A stretch of DNA of 64,000 nucleotides, taken from the NCBI RefSeq assembly GCF_004122035.1, contig NZ_SAXA01000001.1:124001-188000 (forward strand), read 5' to 3'. Under the pieces are notes generated by a model. That model had not been told where the DNA came from. It ran no database searches and saw only the letters and a program-made list of their open reading frames with translations. This stretch comes from Ancylomarina salipaludis (GTDB taxonomy: Bacteria; Bacteroidota; Bacteroidia; Bacteroidales; Marinifilaceae). The number at the start of each line of letters is the position of its first letter. The stretch's first letter is position 1. Positions 16,880 to 26,417 of the stretch are shown here, one piece after another. A program made the translations under genes and the position numbers.

Positions 16880-18289
16880 CTACATATCACAGCCATAACC
16901 ATCGATAGGCTCTGAATTTAATGGAATCAAAACTGAGTCGCCATTCAATGTATTACCACTTGCATCACCACTAACTCCTTTAAATATCATAGCTCTACAT
17001 TTATCAGGATGTGTTACCTTGTTATTTTGAAGTGTCAGATTAGTCATATTCTTGAATATTAAATGCCCCTCTGTTAATGTGTTATCTCGAATTTCCAAGT
17101 CAGCACCATCATACATGTAAAAACCACAATTTGAACAGGTATTTTCATATATGTAAGTCACATCATGATTGGTTTTGGGCTCACCATTCGAATACATAAT
17201 AATACCATTATCCTTGTTTACTGCATCAGTAGCAACATGTGTAATCGTATTAAAACGAATGATCTGCTCGGTGTTATTGTAATAAACAATTCCCGGGCCA
17301 ACATAGGAATTCCCCTCACCTTCCTCGAAAACATTGTCTTCAATAAGCAATTTCTTCGCATCAAAATTGACAATATCTCCGCCTTTGTTATGATGAAAGT
17401 AATTGGACAAAATTTTGATGTCTTCGCTAAAATAAATTTCACTTTCAACATCAATACCATATTGTGGCGCAACTCCATTGATATGATGAATCTCATTTTC
17501 TTCAATCAATACGTTTACGCCTCCAACAATAGATACGCCTTGTCTTCTGTTTTCAAAAATATTGTTTTTTCTAATTTCAATGTTCTTTACAAAAGAGCCT
17601 TCACCTTCGTATCCCTGAAGAAGAATACCATCACCAGTAGCCTTACTCAATTCTACATTCTCAACCGTTACATTCTCACTTTCATTAATAATGGCAATCA
17701 AATGACCACCATCATGATAAACGCTTCCATTTTTGTTAGGCGTATATGTATGATTATCACGATCACCTATTATTGTTCCTCCGGAAATTACAACATTGGA
17801 TTGTTTCTTAATTTCTATAACATAGTAATTCCATTTGTCATTGGGAGCCATCTCAATAATGGCATCTTTATCCAATAGAAATGCCATATTGCTTTTCAAA
17901 TTAATACCCCTTTGAAAAACAGCATTTCCTAACTTCCCAATTAAATAATGTCCTGCTGGTAAATGAATTTTCCCATAACCTTCAGTGGCAGCCCAATCAA
18001 TAGCAGCTTGCAAATTATCAGTCGTTTTTACAGGATCGGTACCATCATTTGGAATATCCCAACGTTCTAAATCAATAATATAATCTTTATCAGGGATTTG
18101 ACTGTATGGCATTACTGAGATAGGATCTTTTTCTCCAACGACATTCTCATTACCATTTTCATTATCATCCGGGTCCGGAATAACCTCTTCTTTGGGTGGT
18201 GTGACAATTTCTTCTTCGATGCTTATAGCCTCATCGCAAGCTGCAAATAAAATCGCGGAAATAAAATACAGATAAATTAGATTCTTCAT
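16880..18289 (-). CDS. Right-handed beta-helix lipoprotein (pectate-lyase-like fold)
   Basis: A 469-aa protein from ATG 18289 (MKNLIYLYF); an upstream in-frame TTG is rejected because the signal peptide begins at the ATG. Lipobox ILFAAC gives Cys18. An acidic, Pro-rich spacer (EEEIVTPPKEEVIPDPDDNENG) ends near 55. From about 75 on, DNLQAAIDWAATEGYGKIHLPAG opens a Pectate_lyase_3-type beta-helix with repeated NVTIEN / VLIEENEI / LLIEDNVF / LTLQNNKV rungs. Such folds bind, cleave or epimerise acidic polysaccharides. It is transcribed in the same direction as the exopolysaccharide genes upstream, and a role at the cell surface on that polymer is plausible, but activity is not proven by the sequence. 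Confidence 0.85.
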   Translation of the reverse strand: MKNLIYLYFISAILFAACDEAISIEEEIVTPPKEEVIPDPDDNENGNENVVGEKDPISVMPYSQIPDKDYIIDLERWDIPNDGTDPVKTTDNLQAAIDWAATEGYGKIHLPAGHYLIGKLGNAVFQRGINLKSNMAFLLDKDAIIEMAPNDKWNYYVIEIKKQSNVVISGGTIIGDRDNHTYTPNKNGSVYHDGGHLIAIINESENVTVENVELSKATGDGILLQGYEGEGSFVKNIEIRKNNIFENRRQGVSIVGGVNVLIEENEIHHINGVAPQYGIDVESEIYFSEDIKILSNYFHHNKGGDIVNFDAKKLLIEDNVFEEGEGNSYVGPGIVYYNNTEQIIRFNTITHVATDAVNKDNGIIMYSNGEPKTNHDVTYIYENTCSNCGFYMYDGADLEIRDNTLTEGHLIFKNMTNLTLQNNKVTHPDKCRAMIFKGVSGDASGNTLNGDSVLIPLNSEPIDGYGCDM

Positions 18290-18995
18290 AATAATCTTAA
18301 TAAAGTTTTTAAACAATAATTACTAACTGATAATTAGCCCATATTGCATAATGAAATCTTCATTAAAATCAATATCAAAAATCTACATCTATACAAATGC
18401 GTAAACAAATTTACACATCTATACTAAAAACATTATGAAAGCAACACATCCTTCAACTACACTTAATGTTTCTAATCCTTCTCAAAAAAAATTCAAACTA
18501 GTTTAAATTATAATTCACACTAGTCATTAAACAAAAAACAATAAATTTTCACCGAAACAACTCAGTCCTTACGAATGGCCATTTTTATTACATTAAGTCC
18601 TATTAATTGTTGATGAATTTAATCCATGATTTTCTTAAAAGTTTGAATAAATAGACACTGATTTTAAATTTCATATGCAATATTGATCATCCTCTATTTC
18701 AATTTCCATTCCATTTTCTTTGGAAAGTTATCCTAAATCAAACCCACCATCTAAATCATTAATAATGAGACCATTTTCCACTCAAAATCTATTTTGATCT
18801 ATATTTAAAACCCTTTTTAAAAACATCAATTTGGGGAATTAAGCCACAAATATTGTAGAATATGACAACATTCAACTCCTATTAAAATCGGTTTTTATAT
18901 GCTCTCATTCATGAATTTAAACTAAACTTCAGTGCTATATAGGCACAAAAAAAGAGGCTATAAAATAGCCCCTTAAATTCTCACATAACAAATCG
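18290..18995. other. Intergenic region upstream of the beta-helix gene
   Basis: About 700 bp of AT-rich DNA. It contains a possible -7 box TAAATTTG on the minus strand (+ positions 18406-18413) about 117 nt upstream of the beta-helix start, without a clear TTTG at -33, and the terminator of the next gene near 18947-18975. No coding frame or RNA gene recognised. Confidence 0.45.
18947..18975 (-). terminator. Intrinsic terminator after the 374-aa lipoprotein gene
   Basis: Read on the minus strand: stem GGGGCTAT/ATAGCCTC-type (core GGCTAT 18956-18961 with ATAGCC 18965-18970, loop of three), followed by a run of seven T (+ strand A at 18947-18953). It starts about 20 nt past the stop at 18996. 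Confidence 0.75.
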
Positions 18996-20120
18996 CTATG
19001 GACAAACTAAAATGGAATATTCTTCATTAACATTTCCGTCAACAAATGAATTATTCACAGCATCTAATATCTCATGTAAAGCATTCAAGCTAAATCCATA
19101 ATCCGAAACGCCACCGCCTAAAACTTTATTGGCATCAGCCAAAATTTCACCTACGGTATAACCTTCAAAACCGGTTCCTTCAGCAAAGACTAAGTCTTCC
19201 AATAGGAAATCTGATTCTGAAAAATCAGGATCGTTCTTATCAAATTCAACACTCAATGTCAATGCAACAACCTGCCCTGCAAAAGCATTTTTCAACTCCT
19301 TGCTTGTAGGATCTTCATAATCCATATCTAAAGCTGCCGGAGTACCACCCGAAGGCAAGAAATCTTGAACAGCCTGTGATGAATTCAGAAGTAAGGTATA
19401 GTCTCCTCCTACAGTTAAACCTGCAGGGAACGTATCATCAAAATGCATTGAACGATACATACCTGGATTATTCCCACTAGGTTTAGATCCCCATCCTCCT
19501 TGAGTTTGTGTTCTATAACCATCCGGTGTACAATCACAATCATTCCAGCAATACTCGAGATAAAAATCCCTGCTGTTTTCTACATTGTCATTGGTTAACC
19601 ACCAGAAATGCCATGTTCCATCCGCATTTCTTAATAACAATTTTATATTCAATATAAAACAATCCCCCCATGCTTCATCATAAGGAATTTTGTAAACCAT
19701 TGAATTTGGAAATTCTCCATATGGGAAAGTCATTTGATATGGAAAGGAAGCATAGTCGAAATTGATATCAGGATCTTCGATAGGCCATATATTCATTGAG
19801 AAATAACGAATTCCCCAGCCTTCTTCTGCCTGAACCTGAACATACATATAGTTTTCGTCATTGAACAAATGCACCATTCCTGCATCAAAGAAAGGCAACA
19901 CCATTTCTTCTTTGCACATCTCAATATCTCCTGTTCCATCGCTATACCACCACATCGGATTTTCCATTGGCATCCATTCACCAACAAATCCATTTTTTAG
20001 TGTCATAACATCAGACGAGTCTATAAATTCCGATATCTCATCTGAACTTTGTTTATTACATCCGACAACAACTGCTCCAATTATTAGAAACAGAGCCAGA
20101 TACTTAAAGATTCTCTTCAT
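18996..20120 (-). CDS. Lipoprotein with aromatic-rich domain and C-terminal Bacteroidota surface-protein module
   Basis: A 374-aa lipoprotein from ATG 20120 (MKRIFKYLALF); lipobox VVVGC places Cys21. An upstream ATG at 20171 would bury the signal peptide and is rejected. The first half is rich in Trp, Tyr and Met (EWMPMENPMWWY, GTWHFWWLTND). The second half carries a GGWGSKPSGNNPGMYR start, then TFPAGLTVGG, a LPSGGTPAAL segment and AGQVVALTLSVEFD ... GYTVGEILADANKVLGG, a pattern I associate with a module found in secreted Bacteroidota proteins, though I cannot name it. It lies 69 nt downstream of the paralogous lipoprotein pair. Role unknown; cell-envelope location inferred. Confidence 0.75.
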   Translation of the reverse strand: MKRIFKYLALFLIIGAVVVGCNKQSSDEISEFIDSSDVMTLKNGFVGEWMPMENPMWWYSDGTGDIEMCKEEMVLPFFDAGMVHLFNDENYMYVQVQAEEGWGIRYFSMNIWPIEDPDINFDYASFPYQMTFPYGEFPNSMVYKIPYDEAWGDCFILNIKLLLRNADGTWHFWWLTNDNVENSRDFYLEYCWNDCDCTPDGYRTQTQGGWGSKPSGNNPGMYRSMHFDDTFPAGLTVGGDYTLLLNSSQAVQDFLPSGGTPAALDMDYEDPTSKELKNAFAGQVVALTLSVEFDKNDPDFSESDFLLEDLVFAEGTGFEGYTVGEILADANKVLGGGVSDYGFSLNALHEILDAVNNSFVDGNVNEEYSILVCP

Positions 20121-20189
20121 AGCTATTATATTTAGTTGGTTAAAAAAAACATTAAAAAGATTTCCCGTCATAATCTATCTAATAGAATA

Positions 20190-20939
20190 TCAAGGTGAAA
20201 CATCATTAATTTTATCTCTCAGTGCATTGATAAAATCCCAATCTCTATCATTAACACCATATCCGTTGGTAATTCCCCATAGGATATCTTGAATGGCATT
20301 CGTAATTCGGTTGTACTCTTCCATTTCTTCCGGAGTAAACTCACTCACATCAATCATTTTATATTCCAATGCTTCAACGAGTTTCATTATCCATTCAGAT
20401 GTCGAAACACCTCGAATCACGTAAGTCACAACAGTCGAACTCCCTTCCTTTCCTTTATTAATACAGTACAAGTATAATTTGATCTGAATTTGATCATTCC
20501 CCAACACATGTATCCGAACATCCTGCAAGGCAATACCATGCTGATAACCTTCCTGCTGAGCTTCAAACACACATCCAGCGGGGATAACAACATCCTTACT
20601 TACTGAAGTTGCATTAGAGAAAATTAAGTCGAGTGCCAGCCATTGTCCACCGGAACCTAAAGTAGTTATATAATCGCTTTTCAACTTTTTAACATCCATG
20701 GCATAAGGACGACTGTTTCCCACGCCCGGATTTTCACTAGATCCTCTAATCTCGCCGACTAATGAAATCCCATCCGGCAGCACAAAAGGAGCTACAACTT
20801 CTAACTTGCCTCCCGCATTTCCCATTCCAGGGATGTGCCCAGGTTGCCCCCTATTATTTTTAGAGTCGTCTTTTTGGCATGATACAAATGCAATTGAGAC
20901 ACTCAACAATGCAACAAAAAGAAATTTAATTTTCTTCAT
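20190..20939 (-). CDS. Surface-type lipoprotein, paralogue of the 21276-21959 gene
   Basis: A 249-aa lipoprotein with signal peptide MKKIKFLFVALLS and Cys21 in VSCQKDDS. The residues after Cys, QKDD, match the lipoprotein export signal described for surface exposure in Capnocytophaga, so outer-surface display is likely. The mature part starts with GHIPGMGNAGGKLEV and contains EGYQHGIALQ, LYLYCINKGKEGSS, VIRGVSTSEWIMKLVEALE and a C-terminal IQDILWGITNGYG. All of these have close counterparts in the next gene upstream, showing tandem duplication. I do not recognise the family. The 336-bp spacer upstream contains no convincing gene. Confidence 0.75.
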   Translation of the reverse strand: MKKIKFLFVALLSVSIAFVSCQKDDSKNNRGQPGHIPGMGNAGGKLEVVAPFVLPDGISLVGEIRGSSENPGVGNSRPYAMDVKKLKSDYITTLGSGGQWLALDLIFSNATSVSKDVVIPAGCVFEAQQEGYQHGIALQDVRIHVLGNDQIQIKLYLYCINKGKEGSSTVVTYVIRGVSTSEWIMKLVEALEYKMIDVSEFTPEEMEEYNRITNAIQDILWGITNGYGVNDRDWDFINALRDKINDVSP

Positions 20940-21275
20940 AATTTAAACACATAAAAGTTTGAATAACAACAAAAATCACCTAACATATTGATTTCTTAAA
21001 GTCTAATCAATACAACCGATAATCTTAAAAAAACATACCCGGCTTTATGACAGTCATGTATCATAAGCTTAAATTTAAAAGACGCTAGTCTTTCATCAGG
21101 GTATTTAGCTGAGGAGGTCTGTATCTCTATCGTTAAGGATTTAGAAGTCATAGATTTCCAAAAGAGAAGTCCCAAACAATAAGAAATATTGATCAAAGAG
21201 GTTTGGTCATATTAATATCCCAACCCTATGTGCAGGTAAGATTTTATAATAGATTTTAATTTGATTCGGGTAAAT
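20940..21275. other. Spacer between the two paralogous lipoprotein genes
   Basis: 336 bp without a supported gene. Short frames on both strands lack signal peptide, domain or codon character. It could contain a promoter for the downstream lipoproteins, but no TAnnTTTG match was found. Confidence 0.4.
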
Positions 21276-21959
21276 TTATTTTTCAATAAGAGGTAATGAA
21301 TTGATAAAGGTCCAATCCTCATCACTCAAACCAGAACCATTGGTTATTGCCCAAACAATATCTTGAATCTCCTTAGAGATTTCCTTGAATTCATTCTTAT
21401 TGTCAGGTAAATAATCCCTGATATCAATTTTTTTATTCGCTAAGGCTTCAACAAGTCTCATCATCCGATTTGAACTTGAAACACCTTTGATTAAATATGT
21501 GATATCCGGACTACTGCCACTCCTGCCTTTATTTATGCAGTAAACTAATAACTTACAAGTCTTGGTTGTTTCAGCTTCAACAAAAATATCAATCCTTTGG
21601 ATACAAATAGCATGTTGATACCCTTCTGTTTGACATTCAATAACACTACCACCCAACAGATAAAAATCGGCGCCATTACCAGTTATATTCTGTATTGAAA
21701 CATCTAAAATAACCCATTCTCCTCCTGAACCTACAGGATTATCTGCTGGTATGATATTAGCCTCACAGCCAGCAATATCTCCTACAAAAAACGATTCAAT
21801 AGGAAAAGACAAAGTGTCTTCTACCTCTAATTCTCCTCCGGCATCACCCATTCCTGGAATATTTCCCGGATCATCATTTCCACTTTTATGCTTTTGACAA
21901 GACAAAAATGAAACAACAACTAAAAACGAAAACGCAACTAATAAAATATTTTTTTTCAT
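21276..21959 (-). CDS. Lipoprotein, paralogue of the 20190-20939 gene
   Basis: A 227-aa lipoprotein from ATG 21959 (MKKNILLVAFSF), lipobox SFLSC with Cys21. A GTG at 21992 in frame would overlap the previous gene and is rejected. Shared blocks with its neighbour: GNIPGMGDAGGELEV, GSGGEWVILDV, EGYQHAICIQ, LLVYCINKGRSGSS, LIKGVSSSNRMMRLVEALA and IQDIVWAITNGSGLSDEDW. The export signal after Cys differs (QKHKS instead of QKDDS), so the two copies may end on different faces of the outer membrane. It follows the FemAB-like gene by 17 nt and may be the last gene of the exopolysaccharide operon. Function unknown. Confidence 0.75.
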   Translation of the reverse strand: MKKNILLVAFSFLVVVSFLSCQKHKSGNDDPGNIPGMGDAGGELEVEDTLSFPIESFFVGDIAGCEANIIPADNPVGSGGEWVILDVSIQNITGNGADFYLLGGSVIECQTEGYQHAICIQRIDIFVEAETTKTCKLLVYCINKGRSGSSPDITYLIKGVSSSNRMMRLVEALANKKIDIRDYLPDNKNEFKEISKEIQDIVWAITNGSGLSDEDWTFINSLPLIEK

Positions 21960-21976
21960 GATAATGAAATTTATGA

Positions 21977-23080
21977 TTAAAACACACGCCACTTTAATAT
22001 TCTAGCAATTAGAAATTTATTTCTAACAATGAGAGAATTGAACTTTTTATAAATGAAGAATTTCCATTTATTTAAAACCCAGTATCTATTTCCTATAAAT
22101 TCGACATGATTGCCAGCAAAGCCTTTTTTAAAGCGAGTGACTCCCTCACTTCCATTTACAGATATATCATAAAATTTATAGCCCTTTTCTATACTCAACT
22201 TAATCATTTCGTTGTGCATGAAATGCCCTAACTTCAAATCCTTTTCTTCTCTAATAATTCCACCATATACATAGGTTAATCGCTGACCAATATCAAAAAC
22301 AATTAAGGCACCTTTTAGAACTCCGTCAGAATAACAACAAGGTACAAGACACAAACCTTCTTGAATCATTCCCATAATCATACGCTTGGAATCTGCCCAC
22401 GATCTGATATCATATCCCTGAATTTTAGCATTCCTTTCAATCACATCATAAGCCGCTGTTACATCAATTTCAGACGTTGCATACCGTAACTCAAGTTTAT
22501 TTTTATATGCCGCTTTAATATTTCTTCTGGTATTTGAATTAAACTTGCTGAATACATAATCATAAGGACTGGATTCTTCATCGTATTTAATAAAGACAGG
22601 TCTTAACCCATTAATACCATAAACATGTATAAATTCATTGCCGACTTTCCCTGTAAAGAGTATACTTTCCTGAGGAATATTACTCAAACAATATGTTTCG
22701 AGAAGGCTTACATTATTCTTAAGTACCGGAACATTAATATGACAATAAAATACTTTCTTATCTTTTGCTCTGTCTAAAAACAATTTCAATATCGGTTCAA
22801 ATAAATCTTCGAATCCCGACGATATAATCGGACCGCTGGGAGCAACCAAAACCCGAAAAAAAGGAATTCCTACAATTACGACTCCAAGCCCGGCAACGAT
22901 TTTCGAGTTAGAATCTTTTACCACCAATAACTCAAAATCCAGACAGTATATTTTAAATGATGACAACCAATGACTCACCTGCTGACAATGACCTCGCGGA
23001 TTATCTCTTAAAAATGCATCCCATTGTTTAAGGTCTGTTTCGGAACTGGTCCAACAAGTTTTAAAATCACTTATCTTCAT
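21977..23080 (-). CDS. FemAB/GNAT-like acyltransferase 1
   Basis: A 367-aa protein with the doubled GNAT fold of the FemX/FemAB group: N-terminal LKQWDAFLRDNPRGHCQQVSHW, central FSKFNSNTRRNIKAAYKNKLELRYA and C-terminal GALIVFDIGQRLTYVYGGI plus YKFYDISVNGSEGVTRFKKGFAG. FemAB proteins transfer aminoacyl groups from tRNA in cell-wall synthesis; relatives in polysaccharide clusters are of unknown substrate. It starts 2 nt after the SGNH gene and closes the sugar-pathway run. A role in acylating or aminoacylating the polymer is inferred from context. A second family member is at 27605. Confidence 0.8.
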   Translation of the reverse strand: MKISDFKTCWTSSETDLKQWDAFLRDNPRGHCQQVSHWLSSFKIYCLDFELLVVKDSNSKIVAGLGVVIVGIPFFRVLVAPSGPIISSGFEDLFEPILKLFLDRAKDKKVFYCHINVPVLKNNVSLLETYCLSNIPQESILFTGKVGNEFIHVYGINGLRPVFIKYDEESSPYDYVFSKFNSNTRRNIKAAYKNKLELRYATSEIDVTAAYDVIERNAKIQGYDIRSWADSKRMIMGMIQEGLCLVPCCYSDGVLKGALIVFDIGQRLTYVYGGIIREEKDLKLGHFMHNEMIKLSIEKGYKFYDISVNGSEGVTRFKKGFAGNHVEFIGNRYWVLNKWKFFIYKKFNSLIVRNKFLIARILKWRVF

Positions 23081-23082
23081 AT

Positions 23083-24120
23083 TTATTTCGATGATAATTT
23101 ATTAGAACTAATAATTTCTGCCAAATGCTGACCTATTACATAATGCCCTTTCGTTCCCCAACGATGTCCTTCCGGTGAACTGTAATCGATATTAGCATCG
23201 AACCAATCTTCCGTTTCATAGTAAGTCAGAAAGCCCAAAGAATCCAATTCGGTTACCTTTCTTTTAATTCCCGGAAAAAGATCAAGTTCCCGGTTGGGAG
23301 CAATCATCAACAAATCAACACCTTTAGCTTTTAAATCTTTGGAAAAAAGATCCAACAAATCAGAATAAAACTTCTCTCGATTATCTTTGATCCTTTTCCT
23401 ATCCTCTTGGGTGGTTTCACCCATAGCATTATTAAGCATCTTTTTATTTAAAAATGAACCACTAAATAAGGATCGTCCCAAGCTATAAAGACAACTATAT
23501 TGAATAACTGAGTTTGACAGTAATCTTTTCAATTTATTTGCAGAACTATTTGAATTATGAAAAACGAACTTTCCATCCTCAATATCAGTCACTTTAAAAT
23601 ACAAGTTTCCCCAAGGGTCGTTTTCACAAAATTGAAGAATAACCAGTTTGGGATTGTATAACTGTCCAAATTCATAGTATCGCCTTATTTCTTGGGTCAG
23701 AGCCCAACCCGATACGCTCAAATTGACAACATTAAACCGATCTTGTAATTTTTGATCTAATATTGTTGGATAGTCCTCATTGTCATTAACGCCTTGTCCA
23801 AAAGAATAGGAGTCTCCTAAAACAACAATATTATCTTTATTATATACATTCGATATACCCAAAACTTTTCCACGCGAATGTTCCTCATTGGTTGTATAGG
23901 TAAATTTCCACCGACCCGGCATTTCATTCGTTATCACCTGATTTTTGGGCCAGATTATACCATATTTCTCAGAATATTTCACTCTGGGGCCCATTATCAC
24001 TTGAGGATAAAAATTACGAACCAAAACTTCACCTAACACAGAAATTATAATTATTACAAAAAATACTGTTAACAGTATAAATAAAATTCTTCGTCCTAAG
24101 GTCAAATCTTTTTTATCCAT
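23083..24120 (-). CDS. Membrane-anchored SGNH/GDSL hydrolase-like protein
   Basis: A 345-aa protein with one N-terminal transmembrane helix (about 11-32) and an extracytoplasmic SGNH domain. Block I is VVLGDSYSFGQG with Ser104, block II has SVSGW (Gly138), block III has Asn167 (FCENDPW), and the C-terminal histidine block reads EGHRWGTKGH. Such proteins deacetylate or acetylate polysaccharides outside the cytoplasm (compare AlgJ/AlgX). No MBOAT partner is visible here, so esterase action, or transfer with an unlinked MBOAT, both remain possible. It is tightly packed: 11 nt after the PglF-like gene and 2 nt before the FemAB-like gene. Confidence 0.82.
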   Translation of the reverse strand: MDKKDLTLGRRILFILLTVFFVIIIISVLGEVLVRNFYPQVIMGPRVKYSEKYGIIWPKNQVITNEMPGRWKFTYTTNEEHSRGKVLGISNVYNKDNIVVLGDSYSFGQGVNDNEDYPTILDQKLQDRFNVVNLSVSGWALTQEIRRYYEFGQLYNPKLVILQFCENDPWGNLYFKVTDIEDGKFVFHNSNSSANKLKRLLSNSVIQYSCLYSLGRSLFSGSFLNKKMLNNAMGETTQEDRKRIKDNREKFYSDLLDLFSKDLKAKGVDLLMIAPNRELDLFPGIKRKVTELDSLGFLTYYETEDWFDANIDYSSPEGHRWGTKGHYVIGQHLAEIISSNKLSSK

Positions 24121-24131
24121 TATCTTATATT

Positions 24132-26255
24132 TTAACGATTTCTTAAGTCGTGATTATTTAATAAACTGGGATCTATCAGCTTTTCTTTTCTAAGTTTTAC
24201 AATACTATTTCTGGCCACTTCAACGGGCACTTCTTTTTTAGTTAACCAATCCATATTGGATCGTCTCCTATTCAAAGTATTTGAATTGACAGCCTGAGTT
24301 CCGTTTTCTTTGGATTCTGTTTTCGGATTTGAAAAAAGAAATAATTTATCTTCGGTTTCGTGACTGGTAGCATCTAACAATTCGTAAACAGAATTATTCG
24401 ATTTGAATTCAGGGACTAATTCCTTCATTCTGGCTACGATCATCTCATTGTTTTCAACATTCAGATAATACAGAATTTGAGAAATGGCCGTATTCACTTC
24501 AGCATATTTATGAGGTCTCACCTGACCAATCATAATTTTATCGTTATGCGTAGGTAGTGTGTTTTCATTAGTTGCCAGCAACTCTTCATACAATTTCTCA
24601 CCCGGTCTCAGTCCGGTAAAATTGATATGAATATCCACATTCAATTTTAAGCCTGCCAAACGAATCATTTTCTTAGCTAAATCGAGGATTTTAACAGGTT
24701 CCCCCATATCAAAAACAAAGATCTCTCCTCCTTGCCCCATACATCCAGCTTCTAAAACTAACTGACAGGCCTCAGGAATAGTCATAAAATAACGAGTGAT
24801 ATCCGGGTGTGTTACCCGTACAGGCCCACCTTGTTCGATTTGCTTTTTAAACAAAGGAACAACCGACCCATTTGACCCTAAAACATTCCCAAAACGAGTT
24901 GTTATAAATGCCGTTTGAATATCACCACGCTGAGCCAGGGATTGAATATAAATTTCACAGATCCGCTTTGAAGCGCCCATCACATTTGTTGGATTTACAG
25001 CCTTATCTGTAGAGATCATAACAAATTTCTCTACACCAAACTCAACGGATAAATCTGCTAAAATTTTAGTCCCGCCTACATTTACATTTAAAGCCTCATA
25101 AGGATTATTCTCCATCAAGGGAACATGTTTATATGCAGCAGCATTAAAGACAATTTCAGGAGTGAAATGTTCAAAAATTCTTCTCATTCGTACAGAATTT
25201 GAGATGTCGCCAATCACCAATTCGAATGATGCTTTATTGTATTTGGAATTAAGTTCCTGTTCCAAGTCGTATAATGCAGATTCAGCCTGATCAAGAAGCA
25301 CCAATTTACCAACCGGAAATCGAAGCAACTGTCTTACAATTTCGGAACCAATTGAACCTGCTGCCCCTGAAATTAAAATTGTTTTCCTTGTTAAACACTG
25401 ACTAATTCGTTGCAAGTTCAACTGAATTTCGTCTCGTCCTAAAAGGTCCTCAATTTTTACATCTCTAACACTTTTAGGGGGCATCTTTCCATTAATCCAG
25501 TCATCAAATGCGGGTAATACTTTTACCTCCCAATTATTTTCCAAACAAAGCTCTGTGATTTCACTGATTTTCTCTTTTCTCATTTTGGATACAGCCAAAA
25601 CAAGCATCGTCACACCTTTCTTCATTCCATTTTTCAAAGCTTTAGGAAAACTACTCACCTGAATATCTCGCAAATGGGTAGCCCACTTATTTTTATCATC
25701 ATCTGCAAAACCAACAACTTCGTAATTTTCTTTTCTTTCTTTATTCAAGATCTCCAATGCCAATAATCCCAAATCGCCTGCACCATAAATTATGGTTTTT
25801 TTAGTCTTATCAACCTTAGAGAGATAAGCATATACTTCTCTAACCAATAATCGAAATCCAGTGAGAAAAAACAGAGAAAATATAAATTGCAAAACAAGAA
25901 CGAGATAAGGGACATGTATCACTCCTCCTTTAAATATCTGATTAATAAAATCGAATATAAAAAGTAAGACTACTGCACTGAACGTGGTATAAATCAAACG
26001 AATCAATTCACGAAGCTCGGTATGTCGGATAACTCCTTTATACGAACTGAAAATCAAAAAGCAAAATGCGTAAACACCTATACAACACCCTCCAGCAACC
26101 AAAAAGTCCCAGACGCTTATATTTGGCAAATTGAAATTCAGACGAACAACATAAGCAATAATAAAAGCTAAAGACACCAGAAACAGATCGATAACATAGA
26201 TCCACCATGGAGAAAGAATACGTCTATTGAATAAATCAAACAGCTTTTTTTTCAT
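24132..26255 (-). CDS. Membrane NDP-sugar 4,6-dehydratase, PglF/WbpM/CapD type
   Basis: A 707-aa protein from ATG 26255 (MKKKLFDLFNRR); an in-frame TTG at 26273 is less likely. Four or five N-terminal membrane helices (to about 135) precede a first Rossmann domain (GAGDLGLLALE near 157) and the SDR dehydratase domain with GAAGSIGSE near 295 and DKAVNPTNVMGASKR near 420, which has Met in place of the usual SDR Tyr, as in WbpM-type enzymes (S-M-K triad). It converts UDP-GlcNAc to the 4-keto-6-deoxy sugar, the first step to UDP-bacillosamine. About 75 extra C-terminal residues rich in Ser, Asn and basic residues follow the enzyme domain. Works with the PglE and PglD homologues upstream. Confidence 0.9.
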   Translation of the reverse strand: MKKKLFDLFNRRILSPWWIYVIDLFLVSLAFIIAYVVRLNFNLPNISVWDFLVAGGCCIGVYAFCFLIFSSYKGVIRHTELRELIRLIYTTFSAVVLLFIFDFINQIFKGGVIHVPYLVLVLQFIFSLFFLTGFRLLVREVYAYLSKVDKTKKTIIYGAGDLGLLALEILNKERKENYEVVGFADDDKNKWATHLRDIQVSSFPKALKNGMKKGVTMLVLAVSKMRKEKISEITELCLENNWEVKVLPAFDDWINGKMPPKSVRDVKIEDLLGRDEIQLNLQRISQCLTRKTILISGAAGSIGSEIVRQLLRFPVGKLVLLDQAESALYDLEQELNSKYNKASFELVIGDISNSVRMRRIFEHFTPEIVFNAAAYKHVPLMENNPYEALNVNVGGTKILADLSVEFGVEKFVMISTDKAVNPTNVMGASKRICEIYIQSLAQRGDIQTAFITTRFGNVLGSNGSVVPLFKKQIEQGGPVRVTHPDITRYFMTIPEACQLVLEAGCMGQGGEIFVFDMGEPVKILDLAKKMIRLAGLKLNVDIHINFTGLRPGEKLYEELLATNENTLPTHNDKIMIGQVRPHKYAEVNTAISQILYYLNVENNEMIVARMKELVPEFKSNNSVYELLDATSHETEDKLFLFSNPKTESKENGTQAVNSNTLNRRRSNMDWLTKKEVPVEVARNSIVKLRKEKLIDPSLLNNHDLRNR

Positions 26256-26417
26256 AACATAATAAACTGACAAGGTAGAAAGCTTTGTCCCTTAAAGAGG
26301 GAGTACAGTGAAAAACAAAATCTATAATCCAAAACAGATTATCTATCTGAATGATTACAAGAAAATTAAAAGAGAGGGGCAGATTACAACGATACAACTA
26401 TAAAAATCTATTGCACT

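Noticed and set aside
17165-17878. 237-codon plus-strand frame opposite the beta-helix gene
   Set aside because: The minus-strand frame has a clear lipobox and beta-helix repeats; the antisense frame only reflects its Asn/Ile-rich codon pattern.
20996-21196. 66-codon minus-strand frame between the lipoprotein paralogues
   Set aside because: No homology recalled and no signal peptide although both neighbours are exported.
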